Positions 1 through 6,909 of a DNA stretch of 8,840 bases are shown here, one piece after another (position 1 is the stretch's first letter; each line of letters starts with the position of its first letter). The translations under genes were made by a program, and so were the position numbers. Source of the stretch: Acidocella sp. (GTDB lineage: Bacteria; Pseudomonadota; Alphaproteobacteria; Acetobacterales; Acetobacteraceae); contig JAQUAC010000082.1 in the NCBI GenBank assembly GCA_028687415.1, positions 1 through 8,840 on the forward strand, given 5' to 3'. The notes below the pieces were generated by a model, which saw only the letters and a list, made by a program, of their open reading frames with translations, did no database searches and had not been told where the DNA came from.

Positions 1-1
1 G

Positions 2-583
2 GCCTTGTATCTCTCTAAGACCCAGCCTGCACTTGGCATTACCGACCCGTATGAGCTGAACCAGACGCAGATGAACGCGGTGGTGGCGCTGCTCAAGGGG
101 CAGACCTCCCTCATCAAGAAATACTGGGCCCTGGCCTCGGATGAAATCCAGCTCTTCACCTCCGGCGATGCCGTGGTGGGCGCGGCCTGGCCGTATCAGA
201 CCAACACGCTGCAGGCGGCGAAGGTGCCGGTGGCTGACACCATTCCGGCGGAAGGTGCGACAGGCTGGGCCGATACCTGGATGGTCTCCGCCAAGGCGCC
301 GCATGTGAACTGCGCCTATGAGTGGATCAACTGGGTGACGACGCCGAAAGTGCAGGCGCAGCAAGCCATTTACTTTGGTGAGACACCCGCCAACACGCTG
401 GCCTGCAAGGAGATGGACGCCCAGCAGCCCGGCGCCTGCGCGCAGTATCATGGCGATGCCCCGGCCTCGTATTTCGACAAGATCAAGTTCTGGAAAACCC
501 CGCGTACCGAGTGCGGCAACGGCAAGAATGATTGCCTGGACTACACCGCCTGGCAACGCGAATGGCAGAGCATCAAGGGCTGA
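2..583 (+). CDS. ABC transporter substrate-binding protein, YdcS/PotD type (5' partial)
   Basis: This is the C-terminal 193 residues of a periplasmic substrate-binding protein. The reading frame is open to the window edge, so the signal peptide and N-terminal lobe are missing, and the TTG at position 5 is not a believable start. The fragment carries the features I associate with the YdcS branch of the spermidine/putrescine-binding family: a GWADTWM stretch near residue 88, NCAYEWINW near 103, PKVQ near 115 and an FGETPAN segment near 125. It has five cysteines (about 104, 135, 146, 171 and 178), which suggests disulfides in an exported protein. The stop is only two bases before the first permease gene, so the genes form one operon. 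It would deliver a small amine, amino-acid or opine-like ligand to the membrane complex. The exact ligand cannot be read from this fragment. Confidence 0.88.
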   Translation, partial: ALYLSKTQPALGITDPYELNQTQMNAVVALLKGQTSLIKKYWALASDEIQLFTSGDAVVGAAWPYQTNTLQAAKVPVADTIPAEGATGWADTWMVSAKAPHVNCAYEWINWVTTPKVQAQQAIYFGETPANTLACKEMDAQQPGACAQYHGDAPASYFDKIKFWKTPRTECGNGKNDCLDYTAWQREWQSIKG

Positions 584-585
584 AC

Positions 586-1458
586 ATGCGGCGGTTTTTC
601 TCCGCGTTCGGTTGGCGGCATGAGGGGGCGGCAAATGCCGCCCTGCTCGGCCTGCCCGCCATTTGGTTCGCCTGCCTGTATCTTGCCGCCATCGGCGCGC
701 TGCTCATCACCGCCTTCTGGACGGTGGACGACCTCAGCGGCGACCTGATCCCCGGCTTTTCCTTTGCGAATTTCCAACAGCTTTTGAGTGACCCGATTTA
801 TACGCGCATCGGCCTGCGGACGATCCTCATTGCCGCCGCTGTTACCATCACGGATGTCGTGTTGGCTTGGCCGGTCGCCTACGCCATGGTACGTCTGGCC
901 GGGCCGCATTTGCGTGCAGCACTCATGGCCATGGTCATGGTGCCGCTCTGGTCCAGCTACCTTGCCCGTGTTTACGCGTGGCGGCTGATTTTGGCGCATG
1001 ACGGCGTGCTGAACTGGGCGCTGGCTGAGATGGGGCTGCCCGGCCTGCATATCGGCTACAGCAACTGGGCCATGTGGATTGTGTTCTCCTATCTCTGGCT
1101 GCCGTTCATGATCCTTCCCGTCGCCGCCGCGGTGGAGCGCATTCCACCCAGCCTGCTGGAAGCCTCGGCTGATCTGGGCGAGCGCGGGCTGGCGACGTTC
1201 CGGCGCGTGATCCTGCCCATGGCGCTTCCGGGCATGGTTGCTGGCGCTATCTTCACTTTTTCCCTCACGCTGGGGGATTTCGTGACGCCGATGCTCGTCG
1301 GCGGCACAGGCTCGGACTTCATCGGCAATGTGGTGTACGCGAACGTGGGTGTAACGAATAATATTCCCTTTGCGGCGGCGTATGCGGTGCTGCCGCTCGG
1401 CGTCATGGTGGTGTTCCTGGCGCTTGCGCGCAGGCTGGGGGCATTCGATGCGCTCTAA
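586..1458 (+). CDS. ABC transporter permease, PotB/YdcU type
   Basis: This 290-residue inner-membrane permease forms half of the translocation channel of a polyamine-type ABC importer. About six hydrophobic segments are visible, starting at roughly residues 17-45, 75-103, 110-135, 160-182, 215-240 and 262-281. The cytoplasmic EAA loop that contacts the ATPase begins at E192 (EASADLGERG) and ends in the usual TFRRVILP. I chose ATG 586 because AAGGG at 575-579 lies six bases upstream. The frame is open further back to 532, but that stretch overlaps the end of the binding-protein gene. It lies two bases after the binding protein and overlaps the second permease by 11 bases, as expected for a translationally coupled operon. 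Family assignment is firm; substrate is not. Confidence 0.93.
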   Translation: MRRFFSAFGWRHEGAANAALLGLPAIWFACLYLAAIGALLITAFWTVDDLSGDLIPGFSFANFQQLLSDPIYTRIGLRTILIAAAVTITDVVLAWPVAYAMVRLAGPHLRAALMAMVMVPLWSSYLARVYAWRLILAHDGVLNWALAEMGLPGLHIGYSNWAMWIVFSYLWLPFMILPVAAAVERIPPSLLEASADLGERGLATFRRVILPMALPGMVAGAIFTFSLTLGDFVTPMLVGGTGSDFIGNVVYANVGVTNNIPFAAAYAVLPLGVMVVFLALARRLGAFDAL

Positions 1459-2239
1459 GGGGAACTGGCTCATTTGGGCGGCAGTGGTGGCCATCATGGG
1501 CTTCCTGTTCGTGCCCATCGTTATCATCGTGGTCTATGCGTTCTCGGCGGCGCCCATTCCGGCTTGGCCCATTACTGGTTTCGCGCTGCATTGGTTCGCC
1601 GATACGTGGAATGACGAGGAAGTGCGCCAGGCGCTCGCCCTTTCGCTGGAAGTCGCGGGCGTGGCCACAATCCTCGCCATTCTGCTCGGCACTCTGGCGG
1701 CCATGGCGGTGGCGCGCATGAAATCGGCGGCGCGGGAGGTGGTGAGCTTCGTCGCGGTGCTGCCCATAGCGTTGCCCGGCATTCTCACCGGCATGGCGCT
1801 GGCGGCGTATTTCGCCTTCTGGGGCATGAACCTGTCCTATTGGACAATCGTCGCCGGGCACGCCACGTTCTGCGTCGTTATCGTCTACAACAACGTGGTT
1901 GCCCGGCTGCGGCGCATGCCGCGCTCACTCACCGAGGCCTCGGCTGATCTCGGCGCGGATGCGTTCCTTACCTTCCGCCGGGTGCAACTGCCGCTGATGG
2001 CCAGCGCCATCGGGGCAGGGGCGCTGCTGGCCTTCGCGCTGTCCTTTGACGAGGTGATCGTCACCACCTTCACCGCCGGGGCGCAGAACACGCTGCCATT
2101 GTGGATTTTCGGTGCCATCCGCCTGGGGCAGAAGCTGCCTGAGGTGAATGTCGTGGTCTTCGCCATCATCCTCTTTACCACCGTGCCGGTGCTGCTGGCG
2201 CAGAAGCTCATCGGCGAATCCGGGCGGGTTGCGCGGTAG
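1448..2239 (+). CDS. ABC transporter permease, PotC/YdcV type
   Basis: This is the second permease of the importer, 263 residues, with the first membrane segment at about residues 7-33 and further ones near 66-88, 100-124, 133-152, 184-200 and 233-252. The EAA loop starts at E163 (EASADLGADA, then TFRRVQLPL). The LSFDEVIVTTFTAG stretch near residues 198-211, followed by LPLWIFG, is typical of the PotC/YdcV side of the family. I chose ATG 1448: a GGGGG run at 1437-1441 sits six bases upstream, the overlap with the previous gene is only 11 bases, and the longer open frame back to 1370 would run through the preceding gene. No ATPase gene follows, so it must lie upstream of the window or elsewhere. 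Confidence 0.93.
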   Translation: MRSKGNWLIWAAVVAIMGFLFVPIVIIVVYAFSAAPIPAWPITGFALHWFADTWNDEEVRQALALSLEVAGVATILAILLGTLAAMAVARMKSAAREVVSFVAVLPIALPGILTGMALAAYFAFWGMNLSYWTIVAGHATFCVVIVYNNVVARLRRMPRSLTEASADLGADAFLTFRRVQLPLMASAIGAGALLAFALSFDEVIVTTFTAGAQNTLPLWIFGAIRLGQKLPEVNVVVFAIILFTTVPVLLAQKLIGESGRVAR

Positions 2240-2313
2240 CGCCGTCCGTCCTAGTCTTTTGGCCAACGAGGATACGCAAGTCACGCCGCAAAACAAGGCG
2301 GAGTTGAAGTAGA

Positions 2314-3348
2314 ATGGGCCAATTTGTAGGGAACGCGCGGGGCGCGCAGGTGGGGCTTGTCGCCACGGCGGGGCTGTTGCCGTTTTTGTCTGAGCTGGGG
2401 GCTGATGCGGACCGGATCATGGGGCCGGCCGGCATTGATGCTGGCCGGCTGAACAGCGCCAGCGAGGGCAGCATTTCCCTGGCCTGCTATGTGGATGTCA
2501 TGGAGCGCGCCGCGCAAATCTCCGGCTGCGCCGATTTTGGCCTGCGTTATGGACGGCAATTCCCCGCCTCCAGCCACGGTCTGGTGGGCGACATCGCGCT
2601 CGCCGCCCCCACAATCGGTATGGGGCTGCGCCAGTTCGCCGACCTCTTCCCTCTGCACCAGGAGGCTAGCGATGTGTCCCTCCACGCCGATGGCGGCCTG
2701 CTGCGCCTGGAATACCGCATTCTCGACTGGCGCATCTTCGACCGGCGGCAGGACGCGGAACTCACCATCGCCATGTTTCAAAACTTGCTACGCCACGCCT
2801 ATGGCCCCGGCTTCACCCCGGCGGAGGTGCATTTCGAGCACCCGGAGCCGGGCTGCCGGGCCGTGCATGAGGCGACTTTCAGCGCGCCGGTGTTCTTTGG
2901 CCAGCGCACCAACGCCATCGTCTTCCGTCCCGGCGATTTGCATCGCAAAATGCCCGGCGCTGACGCCGCCACTTTTTCCCGCCTGCTGGCCGAAGCCTTC
3001 CTGCGCCGCTTGCCGCATGGGCGCGTGCCGCTGCCCGAGCGTGTGCGCGCGGAAATCCGCTCCCGCCTGCCGGATGGCGCCCCGCCGATGAACGACGTGG
3101 CCGCCGCCCTGGGGGTCCCGCGCTGGACCCTGCAACGCCGCCTGGGCGAACTCGGCCTCACCTACGCCGAAGCCGTGCAGGAGGTGCGCAAATCCCTGGC
3201 CCGCTCCTACCTCGCCCAGCCGCACCTCTCGGTCTCCAGCATCGGCCAGCTTCTGGGCTACGCCGAGCTCAGCCCGTTCAGCCGGGCTTGCAAGCGCTGG
3301 TTTGGCGCCTCGCCGGAGAAGATACGTGCCGCCGGCTGGGCGGTGTGA
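2314..3348 (+). CDS. AraC-family transcriptional regulator (OruR-like, with arabinose-binding-type N-domain)
   Basis: This is a 344-residue DNA-binding regulator. Residues of about 20-215 look like the AraC-type 'arabinose-binding' sensor domain (PF12625-like), including the ASSHGLVGDIALAAPT stretch near residue 86 that recurs in OruR/ArgR-like members. The C-terminal third is the double helix-turn-helix. The first helix pair begins near M259 (MNDVAAALGVPRWTLQRRL). The second begins near V307, with the signature LGYAELSPFSRACKRWFG ending near residue 331. Length is normal for the class. GGAG at 2300-2303 lies 10 bases before the ATG. It is on the same strand 75 bases after the permease gene, so it may be co-transcribed or separately promoted. 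Relatives regulate ornithine or other amine/amino-acid use, so control of the adjacent importer is plausible but inferred. Confidence 0.9.
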   Translation: MGQFVGNARGAQVGLVATAGLLPFLSELGADADRIMGPAGIDAGRLNSASEGSISLACYVDVMERAAQISGCADFGLRYGRQFPASSHGLVGDIALAAPTIGMGLRQFADLFPLHQEASDVSLHADGGLLRLEYRILDWRIFDRRQDAELTIAMFQNLLRHAYGPGFTPAEVHFEHPEPGCRAVHEATFSAPVFFGQRTNAIVFRPGDLHRKMPGADAATFSRLLAEAFLRRLPHGRVPLPERVRAEIRSRLPDGAPPMNDVAAALGVPRWTLQRRLGELGLTYAEAVQEVRKSLARSYLAQPHLSVSSIGQLLGYAELSPFSRACKRWFGASPEKIRAAGWAV

Positions 3349-3357
3349 GGCGAAAAG

Positions 3358-3409
3358 TCGGAGGAGGACGCTGTCTCCCGAACTCTTAGCCAGGGACTGA
3401 GCCCCTGGC
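3358..3409. terminator. Tandem hairpins between convergent genes, probable bidirectional terminator
   Basis: Two inverted repeats fill the 69-base gap between the end of the AraC gene and the end of the CoA-transferase gene. The stronger one pairs GCCAGGG (3389-3395) with CCCTGGC (3403-3409), seven perfect base pairs around a seven-base loop. On the plus strand it is followed by CTTTCGTCT, only a weak T-tract. The first is weaker: TCGGAG (3358-3363) pairs with 3375-3381 with one bulged C. Position between convergent genes supports a terminator serving both directions. The lack of a long T-run keeps this from being certain. Confidence 0.55.
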
Positions 3410-3417
3410 CTTTCGTC

Positions 3418-4599
3418 TCAGATCACGTCAGCACCCCGCAATGCCGCGATTTCCGCTGGGCTAAGCCCCAGTTCGCCGGTCAACACATCATCCGTATCGG
3501 CGCCCAGTGCCGGGGGCGGGCGGTTGTCTTCCGCCGGGGTGCGGGAGAAGCGCATGGGGTTAGCCACACCACGCAGGCCGGGGCCGAGGTCTTTGAAGAT
3601 GCCGCGGGCCTGCACTTGCGGGTCGTCGTCGAGGTCGGGGAAGGCGTTGATTGGCCCGCCGGGCACGCCCGCCGCTTCCAGCGCTTCAGTCCACGCCTTG
3701 GTGGTGCGCGCCAGCAGCAGCGTTTCCAGAAGCGGGATCAGCACGGCGCGGTTGGCCACGCGCGCGGGGTTGGTGGCAAAGCGCGTATCCAGCGCCAGCT
3801 CAGGCGCCCCGGCCAAGGCCACGAAGCGGGCGAACTGCTCGTCATTGCCCACGGCCAAAATGATATGCCCGTCCAAAGTGGCGAAGACCTGATACGGCAC
3901 GATGGAGGGGTGTGCGTTGCCCAGGCGCGGAGGCTGCTCGCCGGAGACGAGGTAGCTCGAAATCTGGTTCGCCATGGTGGCGATCTGCACGTCAAACAGC
4001 GCGAGGTCGATGTGCTGCCCCTTGCCGCTGCGGGCACGTTCCAGCAGCGCGGCTAGAACGGCGGTGGCGGCGTACATGCCGGTGAACACGTCCACCACCG
4101 CCACGCCCGCCTTCATCGGCTCGCCCTCCGGTGTACCGGTCACGCTCATCAGCCCGCCCATGCCCTGCATCAGGAAATCGTACCCCGCGCGGTGACGGTA
4201 CGGGCCGGTCTGGCCGAAGCCGGTGATGGAGCAGTACACGAGGCGCGGGTTCTCCGCGCACAAGGTTTCAGCATCCAGGCCGAGTTTCTTCAGCCCGCCG
4301 AATTTGAAGTTCTCCAGCACCACATCGCTCTGCGCTGCCAGACGCTTGATCAGCGCCTGGCCTTCAGGCTTGGCCATATCCACGGTCACGGAGCGCTTGC
4401 CTCTGTTGGCGCAGAGAAAATACGCGCTGGTGCCGTCCTCCTTCACGAAGGGCGGCCCCCATTTGCGCGTATCGTCTCCCTGGCCAGGGCGCTCGATCTT
4501 GATCACCTCGGCACCGAGATCGGCAAACACCTGGCCGGCCCAGGGGCCAGCCAGCACGCGGCTCAAATCCAGCACGCGTATGCCGTGGAGCGGGCCCAT
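3418..4599 (-). CDS. CaiB/BaiF (class III) CoA-transferase, probably succinyl-CoA:glutarate CoA-transferase
   Basis: This 393-residue enzyme of the family III CoA-transferases moves CoA between carboxylic acids through an aspartyl-CoA anhydride. The family features are clear: VLDLSRVLAGPWAGQ at residues 9-23, DLGAEVIKIERPGQGD at 27-42, ANRGKRS at 64-70, the SITGFGQTGPY block at 124-134, and the catalytic aspartate, by alignment to formyl-CoA transferase, at D203 in QHIDLALFD. The start ATG shares one base with the stop of gcdH (TGATG on the minus strand), and no good ribosome site precedes it, so translation is probably coupled. Partnership with glutaryl-CoA dehydrogenase points to glutarate activation, as in Pseudomonas GcoT and human SUGCT. 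Sequence alone does not prove the acyl substrate; a succinate/glutarate or other dicarboxylate enzyme is the main range. Confidence 0.92.
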   Translation of the reverse strand: MGPLHGIRVLDLSRVLAGPWAGQVFADLGAEVIKIERPGQGDDTRKWGPPFVKEDGTSAYFLCANRGKRSVTVDMAKPEGQALIKRLAAQSDVVLENFKFGGLKKLGLDAETLCAENPRLVYCSITGFGQTGPYRHRAGYDFLMQGMGGLMSVTGTPEGEPMKAGVAVVDVFTGMYAATAVLAALLERARSGKGQHIDLALFDVQIATMANQISSYLVSGEQPPRLGNAHPSIVPYQVFATLDGHIILAVGNDEQFARFVALAGAPELALDTRFATNPARVANRAVLIPLLETLLLARTTKAWTEALEAAGVPGGPINAFPDLDDDPQVQARGIFKDLGPGLRGVANPMRFSRTPAEDNRPPPALGADTDDVLTGELGLSPAEIAALRGADVI

Positions 4600-5780
4600 C
4601 AGAACGCCGCGAGGCCGGTCTGCGCGCGGCCCAGAATGAGCGCGTGCACGTCATGCGCGCCCTCATAGGTGTTCACGGTCTCCAGGTTAACCATGTGGCG
4701 GATCACGTGGTACTCGTCGGAGATGCCGTTGCCGCCATGCATGTCGCGTGCCAGACGGGCTACATCCAGCGCCTTGCCGCAATTGTTGCGCTTCAGCAGG
4801 GAGATCATCTCGGGCGCGGCCTGGCCCGCATCCAGCAGGCGGCCTAATTGCAGCACGCTGTGCAGGCCGAGGGTGATTTCCGTCTGCATGTCGGCGAGCT
4901 TCTTCTGAATGAGCTGCGTGCCCGCCAGCGGCCGTCCGAACATCTTGCGGTTCAGCGTGTACTCGCGCGCGGCATGCCAGCAGAACTCCGCCGCCCCCAG
5001 CACGCCCCAGGCAATGCCGTAGCGCGCATTGTTGAGGCAAGAGAATGGCCCGCGCAGGCCCTTGGCCCCCGGCAGCATGGCGTCGTCCGGCACGAACACC
5101 TCGTCCATCATGATCATGCCGGTGACGGAGGCGCGGAGCGACACCTTGCCCTCGATCTTCGGCGCGGTCAGACCCTTGGCACCCTTCTCGGCGATGAAGC
5201 CGCGAATATCTCCGGCATCGTCCTTGGCCCAGATGATGAACACATCGGCGATGGGGGAGTTGGAAATCCAGGTCTTGGAGCCGCTGAGCAGATAGCCGCC
5301 ATCCACCTTCTTGGCGCGGGTGCGCATGGAGGCCGGGTCCGACCCTGCATCCGGCTCGGTGAGGCCGAAGCAGCCAACCCACTCGCCGGTGCGTAAGCGC
5401 GGCAGATACTTGTCCTTCTGCGCCTCGGTGCCGAAGGCGTAGATCGGGTACATCACCAAGCTGGACTGCACCGAGAACGCGGAGCGGTAGCCGCTATCCA
5501 CGCGCTCGATCTCGCGGGCGATGAGGCCGTAGGCAACGTAAGACACATCGGCGCAGCCATGGGTCGAGATCGTCGGCCCCAGCAGCCCCAGCTCGCCCAG
5601 CTCGTTCATAATCTCGCGGTCGAATTTCTCTTCCCGGAAGCCGTGCAGCACGCGCGGGGCCAGCTTGTCCTGCGCGTAAGCGTGCGCGGCGTCGCGGATG
5701 GCGCGTTCTTCTTCCGTCAGCAGCCCTTCCAGCCGCAGCGGGTCGGTCCAGTCAAAATCTGACATCTTGCCTTTGGTCAT
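4599..5780 (-). CDS. gcdH: Glutaryl-CoA dehydrogenase
   Basis: This 393-residue FAD acyl-CoA dehydrogenase oxidises glutaryl-CoA and decarboxylates it to crotonyl-CoA and CO2, the last dedicated step of lysine, tryptophan and glutarate breakdown. It is strikingly close to the human enzyme as I recall it: IERVDSGYRSAFSVQSSLVM at 91-110, CFGLTEPDAGSDP at 137-149, KTWISNSPIADVF at 169-181, CLNNARYGIAWGVLGA at 248-263 and TYEGAHDVHALILGRA at 371-386. The catalytic base is E373 (Glu370 of the mature human protein) and R99 corresponds to Arg94, which binds the gamma-carboxylate. I chose ATG 5780 because GAGGGAG (5786-5792) is a strong ribosome site just upstream; a TTG at 5795 would start before that site. 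It is the first gene of a two-gene operon and is divergent from a LysR regulator. Confidence 0.97.
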   Translation of the reverse strand: MTKGKMSDFDWTDPLRLEGLLTEEERAIRDAAHAYAQDKLAPRVLHGFREEKFDREIMNELGELGLLGPTISTHGCADVSYVAYGLIAREIERVDSGYRSAFSVQSSLVMYPIYAFGTEAQKDKYLPRLRTGEWVGCFGLTEPDAGSDPASMRTRAKKVDGGYLLSGSKTWISNSPIADVFIIWAKDDAGDIRGFIAEKGAKGLTAPKIEGKVSLRASVTGMIMMDEVFVPDDAMLPGAKGLRGPFSCLNNARYGIAWGVLGAAEFCWHAAREYTLNRKMFGRPLAGTQLIQKKLADMQTEITLGLHSVLQLGRLLDAGQAAPEMISLLKRNNCGKALDVARLARDMHGGNGISDEYHVIRHMVNLETVNTYEGAHDVHALILGRAQTGLAAF

Positions 5781-5839
5781 GGCGTTCTCCCTCAAGAAAA
5801 AATCCTGGCGCTCTTGTGGCGCAGCTTGGTTTTTGTCGC

Positions 5840-5882
5840 AAATAGATTAAAATACGTTTTTGATGCATAAATAGCATTAAAA
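5840..5882. promoter_or_regulatory. Probable LysR-type operator in the gcdH/lysR divergent promoter region
   Basis: The 112-base gap between gcdH and the regulator gene is AT-rich in its right half. It contains the palindrome ATGC-ATAAATA-GCAT at 5863-5877, which fits the LysR consensus T-N11-A (T5864 to A5876). A near-copy of its right side is repeated nearby: AAATAGATTAAAA at 5840-5852 against AAATAGCATTAAAA at 5869-5882, about 29-30 bases apart. For gcdH transcription the palindrome is the distal (recognition) site and the imperfect copy is proximal (activation) site, the usual LysR arrangement. The palindrome ends 15 bases before the regulator ATG, so self-repression is likely. TTGCGA (minus strand, 5841-5836) is a possible -35 for gcdH; I see no clear -10. 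Binding is inferred. Confidence 0.55.
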
Positions 5883-5892
5883 GGGGGGCGGC

Positions 5893-6777
5893 ATGGAACT
5901 GCGGGAGCTACGTTGCTTCGAGATTCTGGCGGAAGAGCTGCACTTTGGCCGCGCGGCGGACCGGCTGGGCACCACGCAATCCAGCGTCTCCCGTCTCATT
6001 GCCGCGCTGGAGACGAGTCTTGGGGCAAAACTCTTCAACCGCGCCAAGCGCTCCTCCGTCTCGCTCACCTCCGCCGGGGCGCTGTTTCTGCCCGAGGCAC
6101 GGCTGATCCTGCGTCAGGCCGAGCGTGGCGAGACCATCGCCCGCCGCGCCGGGCGGGGCGAAATCGGTCGGCTGGAAATCGGCTTTGTCGCCTCCGCCGC
6201 CTGGGGTGGCATTGTCTCCGCTTTGGTGCGCCGCTACCGCGAGCAGGCGCCGGGCGTGGACATTCATTTGCAGGAGCTGGAAACCCCGCGCCAGATCGAG
6301 GAGATCGCCGCCGGGCGGCTGGATATCGGCTTTCTGCGCGCCCGCGCCGCCTATCCGGTGGAGGTAAAGGTCATCCGCCTGCGGCGCGACCCGCTGCTCA
6401 TCGCCTTGGCCGACGACCACCCGCTTGCCGCTCAAGCCACGCTCCGCCCGGCGGACCTCGCCGGGACAAAATTCATCGTCCCGCATTTTGGTGAGGAGGC
6501 CGGGTTCCTCGCCCGCATCCGCGCTCTGGGCGATGCCGGCGGCTTCACTCCCATCATCCTCGCCCCGGTGCGGGATTTCCTTACCGTGCTCACCTCCGTT
6601 GCCGCGGGGTTGGGCTGTGGGCTGGTGCCAGCTCAGGCCGAGAATCTGCGCATTCCCGGCACGACGCTGCGCCCGGTGGCGGGGCTGGACCTGCACTCAG
6701 AGCTGATGCTCGCCTGCCGCCATGCCGAGGCCTCCCCCGCCGTGCGCCAGTTCACCGCCCAGGCCACGGCGCGTTAG
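5893..6777 (+). CDS. LysR-family transcriptional regulator (GcdR-like by context)
   Basis: This is a 294-residue LysR-type regulator of normal length. The N-terminal winged helix-turn-helix spans about residues 1-60: LRCFEILAEELHFGRAADRL, then TTQSSVSRLIAALE as recognition helix and LFNRAKRSSVSLTSAG as wing. An inducer-binding domain of two alpha/beta lobes covers about 90-290, with RLEIGFVASAAWG opening lobe one, GRLDIGFLRA near 141-150 and VAAGLGCGLVPAQ near 238-250. The ATG follows AAGGGGGG (5881-5888) at four bases. It is divergent from gcdH and the CoA-transferase, the layout in which LysR proteins usually control both directions. By analogy with Pseudomonas GcdR it should respond to glutarate, or possibly glutaryl-CoA. 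Family is certain; ligand is inference. Confidence 0.93.
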   Translation: MELRELRCFEILAEELHFGRAADRLGTTQSSVSRLIAALETSLGAKLFNRAKRSSVSLTSAGALFLPEARLILRQAERGETIARRAGRGEIGRLEIGFVASAAWGGIVSALVRRYREQAPGVDIHLQELETPRQIEEIAAGRLDIGFLRARAAYPVEVKVIRLRRDPLLIALADDHPLAAQATLRPADLAGTKFIVPHFGEEAGFLARIRALGDAGGFTPIILAPVRDFLTVLTSVAAGLGCGLVPAQAENLRIPGTTLRPVAGLDLHSELMLACRHAEASPAVRQFTAQATAR

Positions 6778-6847
6778 CCACCGTTCCAGGCGTGCTGATT
6801 TTTTTTGTTGCGATAAATCAATGTAAATGCCGTGCGCCGGATCGTAA

Positions 6848-6875
6848 TTGTCCTTGTTGAGGCAAGCAATATTGT
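6848..6875 (+). promoter_or_regulatory. Possible sigma-70-like promoter for the downstream short ORF
   Basis: TTGTCC (6848-6853) and TATTGT (6870-6875) are separated by 16 bases and each match four of six consensus positions. They lie in the AT-richer part of the 132-base gap after the LysR gene, 34 bases before ATG 6910. An eight-base T-run at 6799-6806 lies further upstream. The match is modest and the composition bias makes chance hits likely. Confidence 0.25.
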
Positions 6876-6909
6876 GTTTTCGCCCGGAAGTTTTTCGGCT
6901 CTTTGCGGT

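Noticed and set aside
532..585. 18-residue N-terminal extension of the first permease
   Set aside because: It overlaps the binding-protein gene and lacks a ribosome site, while ATG 586 has AAGGG six bases upstream and gives a normal permease N-terminus.
541..1527. 328-codon minus-strand open frame opposite the first permease gene
   Set aside because: Its product is rich in H, R, Q, E and P with no domain or hydrophobic pattern, as expected for the antisense of a GC-rich gene. The plus strand here encodes a clear permease with an EAA loop.
2284..2301. Inverted repeat before the AraC gene as an operator or terminator
   Set aside because: Only four pairs (CCGC with GCGG) around an eight-base loop, easily expected by chance; it also overlaps the ribosome site region.
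5781..5795. TTG start at 5795 extending GcdH by five residues
   Set aside because: It would put the strong ribosome site GAGGGAG (5786-5792) inside the coding region; ATG 5780 is correctly spaced from it.
5805..5824. Bulged six-pair hairpin in the gcdH leader as a riboswitch or attenuator
   Set aside because: CTG(G)CGC with GCGCAG is short and imperfect in GC-rich DNA. No T-tract or larger conserved fold surrounds it.
5908..6696. 262-codon minus-strand open frame opposite the LysR gene
   Set aside because: Low-complexity antisense shadow of a well-supported LysR gene; no recognisable motif or ribosome site.
6778..6806. T8 run (6799-6806) as an intrinsic terminator of the LysR gene
   Set aside because: The T-run is good, but I find only a three-pair stem (CAG-GCGTG-CTG) before it, so a terminator is not supported.
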